A model generated the notes under the pieces. The model ran no database searches. It worked only from the letters and a program-made list of their open reading frames with translations, and was not told where the DNA came from. The translations under genes and the position numbers were made by a program. From an uncultured Lachnospiraceae bacterium (GTDB lineage: Bacteria; Bacillota; Clostridia; Lachnospirales; Lachnospiraceae), in NCBI GenBank assembly GCA_947589175.1, contig CANPZR010000202.1, positions 1 through 5,144 on the forward strand: a DNA stretch of 5,144 bases. The letters run 5' to 3'. Below are positions 1 through 5,103 of this stretch, piece by piece (within the stretch, counting starts at the first letter, position 1; every line of letters starts with the position of its first letter).

Positions 1-359
1 GTGAATGCTCCCTTCTTGATAGTCTTAACTGTTGCAGGAAGAGAAACCTTGGTTGCTTTCTTGCAGTTAGCAAATGCCTTAGCATCGATAGTTGTAACCT
101 TGTACTCTACGCCGTCAATCTCAACGGTGCTGGAAACCTTTACACTTTTCTTTGTAGAAGTTACCTTGCTGATTGTTGCGTTACCACTTGCCGTTGTCTT
201 TACCTTCTCTTTCACACCGTTGTTGGTGACTGTTGCAGTCTGCTTCTCCGGCTCCGGAGCGTCTGTAGGGCTGCCAGCAGCACCTGCTACAGCAGCAGAA
301 CCTAATGTAAGAGCAGCAGCTAAAGTACAAACCAACACTTTCTTCATTGCCTTAATCAC
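1..359 (-). CDS. Secreted BspA-like leucine-rich-repeat protein, N-terminal part (3' end outside window)
   Basis: An open minus-strand frame runs off the window edge; 119 codons are visible. With a GTG start at 359 the protein opens MIKAMKKVLVCTLAAALTLG, a typical signal peptide: basic n-region, hydrophobic core at about residues 8-25, and small residues AVAGAAG suggesting cleavage near residues 26-29. A Pro/Glu/Lys/Thr-rich linker follows (about 30-60). From about residue 79 (VEIDGVEYKVTTIDAKAFANC, read in parts) to the edge the sequence has the pattern of BspA/LRR_5 repeats: I-D-x-x-AF-x-x-C, then V-x-L-P-x-x-V-x-x-I-x-x-x-AF. The GTG is preferred over the in-frame ATG at 347 because AAAGGAGG at 376-369 lies 9 nt from the GTG but 21 nt from the ATG. 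Such proteins are secreted or surface-exposed and often bind host or matrix ligands; the ligand and any wall anchor cannot be seen here. The early Cys (residue 11) lies too near the start to be a convincing lipobox. Confidence 0.8.
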   Translation of the reverse strand, partial: MIKAMKKVLVCTLAAALTLGSAAVAGAAGSPTDAPEPEKQTATVTNNGVKEKVKTTASGNATISKVTSTKKSVKVSSTVEIDGVEYKVTTIDAKAFANCKKATKVSLPATVKTIKKGAF

Positions 360-368
360 TTTTAATAT

Positions 369-376
369 CCTCCTTT
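369..376 (-). promoter_or_regulatory. Ribosome binding site of the leucine-rich-repeat protein gene
   Basis: On the minus strand the sequence is AAAGGAGG, a strong Shine-Dalgarno match. It stands 9 nt before GTG 359 and 21 nt before ATG 347, so it decides in favour of the GTG start. I saw no -35/-10 pair of good quality in the 86-bp gap: TATAAA occurs shortly upstream, but nothing resembling TTGACA sits 16-18 bp before it. Transcription may therefore come partly from the upstream operon. Confidence 0.75.
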
Positions 377-419
377 CTCCTTTATTTATATTGAGAAAAC
401 CGGACAATCCATAGATTAC

Positions 420-435
420 CCGGTGAACTCACCGG
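420..435 (-). other. Small hairpin after the tyrosine kinase gene
   Basis: This is a perfect inverted repeat, CCGGTG-AACT-CACCGG on the plus strand, with a 6-bp stem and 4-nt loop, starting about 10 nt after the cpsD stop. On the minus strand it is followed by GTAATCTATGG, not a T-run, so it is not a classical intrinsic terminator. A further CCGG-containing segment at 398-403 (minus strand CCGGTT, then TT) could pair with AACCGG at 437-432 as an alternative, longer-range stem. It may be a weak terminator, a processing site or a 3'-end stabiliser; the sequence does not decide. Confidence 0.4.
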
Positions 436-445
436 TTCTGGCATC

Positions 446-1207
446 TTACTGCTTGTAATAGTACTGGTCGCTATAGTATTTGCCGCCATACCCATACTTT
501 CCTGTATAGTACTTACCGTAGTACCTGCCATACTTGCCATATCTCTTGGCATAATAACCGCCCTTGCCGCCCTGTACGCGGTTCAGAACGATACCTAACA
601 GCGGACATCCCGCTCTCTCCAGCTGGCGGATTGAATTTTTCACAATGCTCTTGGATGTGATTCCGCCTCTCACAACCAAAATCGCCCCATCGCATAAGTA
701 CCCGATCCGCTCTCCGTCGGAAACCATGTTCAACGGAGCCGAGTCAACAAATACATAACGGTACTTCTCAGCCATATAGTCTAGCATCTTCTCAAAGCGC
801 TCGCTCTCTAAAAGCATGGACGGGTTGATGACGTTGTCCGTGTTGGGCAGTATGTCGCCATTTTCCCACTGAGTCTGCAATATGGCGTCTTCTATCGGAT
901 AATCTCCGGCAAGGTAATGGGACGTACCCTTGATCTTGCCTTTCTTTTCCTGCGTAATCTCATACTTGTCAGCCATGACTGACTTCCTCATATCCGCGTC
1001 CAGCAGAATCGACGGCGTCCCCGCCTCAGCCATCTGCCTCCACAGCTGCATGGTGACAAAGCTCTTTCCCTCATCGGGCATGGTGCTGATAACCATGATC
1101 TTTCGTATATCGGTACCCAGAAAGCTGATGTTGACACGGAGCCGGTTGACCGCCTCTTCCATTGCATAAGGAAGCTCGGGCATATTTCCTATATTAACCT
1201 TGTTCAT
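446..1207 (-). CDS. cpsD: Bacterial tyrosine kinase (BY-kinase), CpsD/Wze family, capsule or exopolysaccharide regulator
   Basis: A 253-residue cytoplasmic P-loop kinase of the CpsD/CapB/YwqD type that autophosphorylates on C-terminal tyrosines and, with its membrane partner CpsC, controls polysaccharide chain production or export. Visible motifs: Walker A STMPDEGKSF (41-50), Walker A' ILLDADMR (67-74), Walker B VFVDSAP (152-158), family segment ILPNTDNVINPSMLLESERF (119-138), and a tail at 218-253 with 15 Tyr in 36 residues, largely GKY/YY units. Near the N-terminus the usual E-x2-R-x2-R oligomerisation motif reads E18-A-V-N-R-L-R24, with Asn at the first Arg position. Walker A has Asp45 where Gly is common. 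The ATG lies 10 nt after AGGAGG (1223-1218), and the gene overlaps cpsC by 14 nt, which suggests translational coupling. There is no fused membrane domain, as expected for the split Firmicutes system. The family call is secure; the polymer controlled is unknown. Confidence 0.95.
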   Translation of the reverse strand: MNKVNIGNMPELPYAMEEAVNRLRVNISFLGTDIRKIMVISTMPDEGKSFVTMQLWRQMAEAGTPSILLDADMRKSVMADKYEITQEKKGKIKGTSHYLAGDYPIEDAILQTQWENGDILPNTDNVINPSMLLESERFEKMLDYMAEKYRYVFVDSAPLNMVSDGERIGYLCDGAILVVRGGITSKSIVKNSIRQLERAGCPLLGIVLNRVQGGKGGYYAKRYGKYGRYYGKYYTGKYGYGGKYYSDQYYYKQ

Positions 1208-2000
1208 TTTTCTGCTTCCTCCTGCTCTTTCTGCGCTTCGCCTTTTCCTTGCTGATCTCCTTCTCTTTCTTATCGGAGATGGATTCCACGTCGCCCTCCG
1301 GAATCACCGTCAGCGGCATGACGCCGAACGTCTTTTCTACATCCTCAGCCGACTTAAGCGTATCATCCGTCACGAAGAAGAATGTGAGGACGCCCAGCAC
1401 TAATACCAGAGCGACCAACGCGCCAATCGCCGTATTCTTAAGCAAGCTCGGCGAACTCTGTTTCTCCGGCAGAATCGCTTTCTCCGCGATGTTCGGCTCG
1501 GAAGTATCCATCAGCTCCGGCAGCTCCTTCACCGCCTTCTCAGCCAGCGCATTGGCAATAATCTGCGCCTCTTCGGGAATCGTGCTCTCCACTGTCACTG
1601 TCAGGATACGGGTATCCGTAATCGTAGAAATGGATACCATGTTAAGCAGTTCCTCATAGGTGTAAGGCAGCTTTTCTTCCTTGATCACTTCCTCAAAAAT
1701 CGGACGAACCTTAAGCAGCTCTTCATAGTCCGACGAAAGGGATGTACCAATGTTCAAGTCGGTCAGATCCACGATGGAATCACTGGATGCCGACACCATA
1801 TATAACTTCGAAGTCGCTGTAAACTTCGGCGTTATCAGATACACAGTAATAAGACCCGCAATCAGCGCTCCTATTATGAAAGTGGAAAGGATGAGAACCC
1901 ATCTGCTGCGGTAATAGAAAAACAATTCCAGCAAATCAATCTCAAATTCATCCTCTCTCTCATTGTTTACCGGGGTAAGCCCCGTCTGTTGTTGACTCAT
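1194..2000 (-). CDS. cpsC: CpsC/CapA-type Wzz-family membrane protein, tyrosine kinase activator and chain-length modulator
   Basis: A 268-residue polysaccharide co-polymerase (Wzz domain) of the plasma membrane. The N-terminal cytoplasmic segment with FEIDLLELFFYYRSRW (19-34) leads into TM1 (about 35-56). An extracytoplasmic region follows, then a proline-containing stretch before the second helix (AILPEKQSSPSLLKN, about 175-189), and TM2 (about 190-210). The cytoplasmic segment after TM2 (TDDTLKSAEDVEKTFGV and beyond) is where this family contacts and activates the BY-kinase. The protein ends in a very basic tail (about 244-268) rich in Lys and Arg. ATG 2000 is chosen over the adjoining in-frame TTG at 2003 because GAGG in the upstream sequence lies 8 nt from the ATG. 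The start is 13 nt after the LCP stop, and its 3' end overlaps cpsD by 14 nt. Expected role: membrane scaffold that activates CpsD and sets polymer length; the specific polysaccharide is unknown. Confidence 0.93.
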   Translation of the reverse strand: MSQQQTGLTPVNNEREDEFEIDLLELFFYYRSRWVLILSTFIIGALIAGLITVYLITPKFTATSKLYMVSASSDSIVDLTDLNIGTSLSSDYEELLKVRPIFEEVIKEEKLPYTYEELLNMVSISTITDTRILTVTVESTIPEEAQIIANALAEKAVKELPELMDTSEPNIAEKAILPEKQSSPSLLKNTAIGALVALVLVLGVLTFFFVTDDTLKSAEDVEKTFGVMPLTVIPEGDVESISDKKEKEISKEKAKRRKSRRKQKNEQG

Positions 2001-2013
2001 CAAAACTTCCTCT

Positions 2014-3057
2014 CTATTCTACTGGTTTCAATCCATACAGATCCGTCATAACATCTACCAGAGAATCCGGGTCGATGTAGAACTCTGCGTGATCAATACC
2101 GTCCCCCAGCACCCGGCCGACCTTTGACGTGCCTTCGATCTGGCGGATTCCGGTATTTTCTCCCTCCGACATGGATTTTGTCATACGTGACAGCTGCCTG
2201 CCTGTAATATCCGTCACAGCCACGTCCTGCAGCTGCTGGTATAAGCGGTTCACAAATGTAGGATCTTCATCCGCCATCTGCTTGGCTTTCTCCAAAAACT
2301 TCTTCATGTATTGGTTCTGCCGTCTCATGCGGGAAATATTATCCTCGTCTCCCACGTTAAAACGGTCATGAATAAATGTGTAAGCCTGCTCATCCGTTAA
2401 AAGTATAGTTTCGTTTTGTGTCAAACTTTTGTCAACTTTAGAGAAATCATCTTCAATTGTAACCTCAACGCCCCCTACGGCATGATTCAGCTGAGCAATC
2501 GCGTCCATGGTCAGCGAATAATATCCATCAATTGGCAGCTTGCCAAGCAGATCCGATACGGCGTCTACCGTGTTCTCGCAGCTCTGCTCTTTGGTGCCGC
2601 CATACCAGTGAGCGGTACAGAGCTGAATGTGGCCGGTGGCTGCTCCCTTGCCGTTGCGTCCCAGCATCCTGATCTTCGTTATCGTGTCTCTGTTAAACTG
2701 TATAAATCCGTAGGTGTCGTCTGTCTTGTCCAATACAATAAGGAGAAGGAAATCCGCCATGGATCCGCGATAATCATCGCCCTCGGCCTCCTCATTGCCG
2801 GAAGCGTCTGTTCCCATAAACAAATATGTCTCAAAGTCGTGGTAATAGTTGTATTTCTCGCCATCCAGCTTGATGGTGCCCTTTGGCTCTTCCGTCTCTG
2901 CCAACACGTCGTCCGCAAAGATATTGTCGTTGCTCATGGCCATGTCAGAAGCGGGCTCAGATCCGCTCAGCTGACGAAGCACAAGCCACAGTCCGGCCAT
3001 CAGAACGATCATGCCAATCAGAAGCAGTATGATTTTTACCTTTTCCTTCTTATACAT
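2014..3057 (-). CDS. LytR-CpsA-Psr (LCP) family cell-wall glycopolymer transferase
   Basis: A 347-residue membrane-anchored LCP protein. Family members transfer undecaprenyl-linked glycopolymers (capsule, teichoic acids) onto peptidoglycan outside the membrane. A short basic N-terminus (MYKKEKVK) precedes one TM helix (about 8-27), then an acidic Ser/Asp/Glu linker. The LCP domain runs from about residue 77: YLFMGTDASG (78-87), MADFLLLIVLD (100-110), GFIQFNRDT (117-125), LPIDGYYSLTMDAIAQL (174-190), GGVEVTIEDDF (195-205) and DRFN...SRMRRQNQYM (231-251). The canonical R-Y-R of the late motif reads R232-F-N234 here. Cys147 and Cys160 flank WYGG and could form an extracellular disulfide. ATG 3057 is preferred to ATG 3087: it overlaps the cpsB stop as ATGTATAA and gives a normal membrane-anchor N-terminus, whereas 3087 lacks a binding site. 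AAAGG lies 13 nt upstream of 3057, somewhat far, so coupling to cpsB translation is likely. It corresponds in role to CpsA of streptococcal capsule loci. Confidence 0.92.
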   Translation of the reverse strand: MYKKEKVKIILLLIGMIVLMAGLWLVLRQLSGSEPASDMAMSNDNIFADDVLAETEEPKGTIKLDGEKYNYYHDFETYLFMGTDASGNEEAEGDDYRGSMADFLLLIVLDKTDDTYGFIQFNRDTITKIRMLGRNGKGAATGHIQLCTAHWYGGTKEQSCENTVDAVSDLLGKLPIDGYYSLTMDAIAQLNHAVGGVEVTIEDDFSKVDKSLTQNETILLTDEQAYTFIHDRFNVGDEDNISRMRRQNQYMKKFLEKAKQMADEDPTFVNRLYQQLQDVAVTDITGRQLSRMTKSMSEGENTGIRQIEGTSKVGRVLGDGIDHAEFYIDPDSLVDVMTDLYGLKPVE

Positions 3058-3772
3058 ATGCGCCCAACAACCTTTCTCCCAATTCATCTATGGACTGTAA
3101 AACGCCGCCGCCTGACTTTTCCTTTATAATCAGCCTGCCCTCGGCGAGGTTCGGCTTACGGTATTCTGTGTTGTGGCAGTCGCTCCCGAGAAGCACCGGG
3201 AATCCGCTGTCCAAAAATTTCAAGTTGAACTTTCTCTTCTTTCGATCCTGAAAACTTCCCGCGTTGATCTGCGCGTAGAGAGGAAGTTCAAAAACCTTCT
3301 GCCATATGGACTTATCCTTCTGAAAAGGATAATAGCGCTCTATATGGGCTAGTATGACTGTCAGCTTCTGTTTTTTGACAATTCTGGAAACATCTTCATA
3401 AATTTCCTTAGTCCACTGCGCAAAGGGCATCTCCAGCAAAATCAGCGATGTACCTTCCAGACAGAGGCTCGGAAGCAGCTCCGCCTTCCCCATCCCCGGA
3501 AAGTAATATACCTCTGCGCCGACGATGATGCGGGGCATCCAGTCTTCTCCCTGTTCCTTCTGCTGGTTCGCAAATGCCTCTACCTGAGCGTAACTCTCGG
3601 CTCTCTTTTTCAAAAAACGGGATACCGACTCGCTGTCTGCATAAAAATGGGGCGTTGCTACTACTGTCTCAACCCCCTGCTGATGTTCCATCTTAAGCAA
3701 TCGGGCCGTCTCTTCCATAGATCTGCTTCCATCATCGATACCTGGAAGTATATGAGAATGGAAATCAATCAC
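3050..3772 (-). CDS. cpsB: Tyrosine-protein phosphatase of the PHP family (CpsB/YwqE type)
   Basis: A 240-residue metal-dependent phosphotyrosine phosphatase with the PHP (polymerase and histidinol phosphatase) fold. In capsule systems it dephosphorylates CpsD, giving reversible control. The N-terminus reads (V/M)IDFHSHILPGIDDGS, with H5-x-H7 and D13/D14. Further metal/catalytic positions appear as VVATPHFY (H42), GAEVYY (E87), ILAHIERY (H143), QINAGSF (about 169-175) and LLGSDCHN (D198, H200). These match the CpsB pattern in order and spacing, and the length is usual for the family. A GTG start at 3772 is chosen: an 11-base Shine-Dalgarno sequence ends 2 nt before it, with AGGAGG 7 nt away, and it puts the metal-binding HxH at the expected extreme N-terminus. 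The longer in-frame TTG start at 3796 would place the Shine-Dalgarno sequence inside the gene. This is the first gene of the operon behind a strong promoter, and its stop overlaps the LCP start. Confidence 0.95.
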   Translation of the reverse strand: MIDFHSHILPGIDDGSRSMEETARLLKMEHQQGVETVVATPHFYADSESVSRFLKKRAESYAQVEAFANQQKEQGEDWMPRIIVGAEVYYFPGMGKAELLPSLCLEGTSLILLEMPFAQWTKEIYEDVSRIVKKQKLTVILAHIERYYPFQKDKSIWQKVFELPLYAQINAGSFQDRKKRKFNLKFLDSGFPVLLGSDCHNTEYRKPNLAEGRLIIKEKSGGGVLQSIDELGERLLGAYV

Positions 3773-3774
3773 CC

Positions 3775-3785
3775 GATCACCTCCT
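3775..3785 (-). promoter_or_regulatory. Exceptionally long Shine-Dalgarno sequence of cpsB
   Basis: On the minus strand this reads AGGAGGTGATC. Its plus-strand complement, GATCACCTCCT, equals the conserved 3' tail of bacterial 16S rRNA, so pairing could extend over 11 bases. The AGGAGG core lies 7 nt before GTG 3772. The site decides the cpsB start and predicts strong translation initiation despite the GTG codon. Confidence 0.9.
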
Positions 3786-3825
3786 GCCAAATCCAAACCA
3801 GTTCTAAATTTCTTTTACATGGGCT

Positions 3826-3854
3826 ATTTTACCCCGACTTTATATTTCTGTCAA
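3826..3854 (-). promoter_or_regulatory. Sigma-A type promoter of the cpsB-LCP-cpsC-cpsD operon
   Basis: On the minus strand the -35 element is TTGACA (3854-3849), a perfect consensus, followed by a 17-bp spacer and the -10 element TAAAAT (3831-3826), five of six matches to TATAAT. The predicted transcription start is near 3819, giving a leader of about 47 nt before the cpsB GTG. The DNA just upstream is very AT-rich, including a seven-T run on the minus strand (3875-3869), and could act as an UP element. Function is inferred from sequence match only. Confidence 0.85.
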
Positions 3855-3866
3855 TATCTAAATATT
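3853..3866. other. AT-rich inverted repeat touching the -35 element, possible operator
   Basis: The plus strand reads AATAT-CTAA-ATATT, a 5-bp dyad whose edge overlaps the first two bases of the -35 hexamer. A second dyad, GTTAT-T-ATAAC, sits at 3879-3889 further upstream. Both are short and AT-only or nearly so in an AT-rich region, so chance occurrence is quite possible. If real, they would suit regulator binding at the promoter. Confidence 0.25.
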
Positions 3867-3923
3867 ACAAAAAAATTGGTTATTATAACAAGACTTTGGG
3901 ATATTTTCCTAATGACGCAGGAA

Positions 3924-3945
3924 TGGCGGGACATAAGCCCCGCCA
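3924..3945 (-). terminator. GC-rich hairpin downstream of the ATPase gene, possible terminator
   Basis: The plus strand reads TGGCGGG, an 8-nt loop, then CCCGCCA: a 7-bp GC-rich perfect stem standing out in AT-rich DNA. It lies 33 nt after the ATPase stop codon and upstream of the cps promoter, where a terminator is expected. On the minus strand an outer AGG/CCT pairing could lengthen the stem with a 2-nt bulge. No T-run follows on either strand (ATTCCTGCG on the minus side), so it is not a textbook intrinsic terminator and may instead be an RNA 3'-end protecting structure. Confidence 0.45.
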
Positions 3946-3977
3946 CCTTGAGAGATACAAAATGAAAATCAAAAACC

Positions 3978-5090
3978 TTAGTTTGTAATTGTCTCCTGAG
4001 TCTCTTTGTCAAAGAGATGAATCTTGGAAGCATCCAGCGCGATCTTGATGGTGTCTCCCGGACGAGCTGTCGTTCTGGGATTTACGCGCACAGTGATGTC
4101 ATAATTCTCTACTGTAAAGTACAGGAACACCTCAGCGCCTAACATCTCGTATACCTTAACAGTAGCCTCGAGGGTAGTCTCCGGTGAATTGCTGATGAAC
4201 ATCTCTTCATCTTTAATATCCTCCGGACGGATACCGAAGGTAACGATCTTGTCCTTGTATCCGGCATCCAGAAGCTTCTTTGCCTTGCCTTCCGGCAGCT
4301 TCACGGAATTGGAGCCGAACATAAGAACTACGTCGCCATCTGTCTCCACTACCTTCGCATCAATAAAGTTCATCTGCGGAGATCCGATGAATCCTGCTAC
4401 GAACAGGTTCTTCGGCCTCATGTACAGGTCTAACGGAGAATCTACCTGCTGAACTACGCCGTCCTTCATAACTACGATACGGGTTCCCAGTGTAAGGGCC
4501 TCGGTCTGGTCATGGGTTACGTAGATAATCGTCGTCTCCAGTCTCTGATGAAGCTTGGAAATCTCAATACGCATCTGTACACGGAGCTTTGCATCCAGGT
4601 TGGAAAGGGGCTCATCCATCAGGAACACCTTAGGATTACGCACAATAGCACGGCCCATGGCAACACGCTGTCTCTGTCCACCGGAAAGAGCCTTCGGCTT
4701 GCGGTCTAACAGGTGCTCAATGTCAAGAATCTTAGCTGCCTCATGTACCAGGCGGTCGATCTGATCTTTCGGAGTCTTGCGAAGCTTCAGACCAAATGCC
4801 ATGTTGTCGTATACCGACATATGTGGGTACAATGCGTAGTTCTGGAATACCATTGCAATATCACGATCTTTTGGTTCTACGTCATTGACCAGTTTGTCCC
4901 CGATCCAGAGCTCGCCGCTGGAAATCTCCTCCAGTCCGGCAATCATACGAAGCGTCGTTGACTTTCCGCATCCGGACGGACCTACGAAGATGATGAACTC
5001 CTTGTCCTCGATCTCCATGTTGAAGTCCTTCACCGCATGGAATCCGTTCGGATACACTTTATTGATGTTTTTCAATGATAAACTTGCCAT
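3978..5090 (-). CDS. ugpC: ABC transporter ATP-binding protein for carbohydrate import (MsmX/UgpC/MalK type)
   Basis: A 370-residue ATPase of the CUT1 sugar-importer class that powers uptake of oligosaccharides or related solutes from the cytoplasmic face of the membrane. In Firmicutes one such MsmX-type ATPase commonly serves several transporters. Motifs: Walker A GPSGCGKST (37-45), Q-loop Q83 in VFQNYALYPH, signature LSGGQ (135-139), Walker B VFLMDEP (155-161), D-loop SNLD, and H-loop His193 (VTHDQTEA). The C-terminal part (about 238-370) has the regulatory OB/TOBE character of the family, including FGIRPEDI (285-292). The length is normal. ATG 5090 gives the family N-terminus MASLSLKNINKVYPNG, and AGGAGG (5103-5098) lies 7 nt upstream; a longer in-frame GTG start is possible but lacks support. 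No permease or binding-protein gene adjoins it, which fits a stand-alone shared ATPase. The 54 bases upstream contain TATTAT-like sequence, but any -35 element would lie at or beyond the window edge. The symbol is by family; msmX would be equally fair. Confidence 0.95.
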   Translation of the reverse strand: MASLSLKNINKVYPNGFHAVKDFNMEIEDKEFIIFVGPSGCGKSTTLRMIAGLEEISSGELWIGDKLVNDVEPKDRDIAMVFQNYALYPHMSVYDNMAFGLKLRKTPKDQIDRLVHEAAKILDIEHLLDRKPKALSGGQRQRVAMGRAIVRNPKVFLMDEPLSNLDAKLRVQMRIEISKLHQRLETTIIYVTHDQTEALTLGTRIVVMKDGVVQQVDSPLDLYMRPKNLFVAGFIGSPQMNFIDAKVVETDGDVVLMFGSNSVKLPEGKAKKLLDAGYKDKIVTFGIRPEDIKDEEMFISNSPETTLEATVKVYEMLGAEVFLYFTVENYDITVRVNPRTTARPGDTIKIALDASKIHLFDKETQETITN

Positions 5091-5097
5091 TTTTATT

Positions 5098-5103
5098 CCT
5101 CCT
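5098..5103 (-). promoter_or_regulatory. Ribosome binding site of the sugar ABC ATPase gene
   Basis: AGGAGG on the minus strand lies 7 nt before ATG 5090. It supports that start against the longer open frame beginning 16 codons upstream, which would place this site inside the coding region. Confidence 0.85.

Noticed and set aside
1..414. Plus-strand open frame of 137 codons starting GTG at position 1
   Set aside because: It is antisense to the signal peptide and repeat region of the minus-strand secreted protein, whose features (AGGAGG site, signal peptide, repeat pattern) are far stronger. The plus frame has no upstream context.
480..560. Possible DNA tandem repeat in the cpsD 3' end
   Set aside because: The similarity comes from repeated Gly-Lys-Tyr coding with mixed TAT/TAC and GGC/GGT codons. 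There is no exact repeat unit, so it is treated as a protein-level composition feature.
2014..3087. Longer LCP form beginning at ATG 3087
   Set aside because: No ribosome binding site precedes it and it would overlap cpsB by 38 nt. ATG 3057 gives a normal basic N-terminus plus TM helix and a coupled ATGTATAA overlap.
2416..3129. Plus-strand open frame of 237 codons
   Set aside because: It lies wholly antisense to the LCP gene and the end of cpsB, shows no family motifs, and I saw no convincing ribosome binding site. The LCP motifs on the minus strand explain this DNA.
3050..3796. Longer cpsB form beginning at TTG 3796
   Set aside because: The 11-base Shine-Dalgarno sequence would fall inside the coding region, and the family starts right at the IDFHSH motif, which fits GTG 3772.
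3882..3887. TATAAT on the minus strand as a second cps promoter
   Set aside because: The sequence 16-18 bp upstream (around AGGAAA) has no resemblance to TTGACA. The nearby TTGACA/TAAAAT pair is far better.
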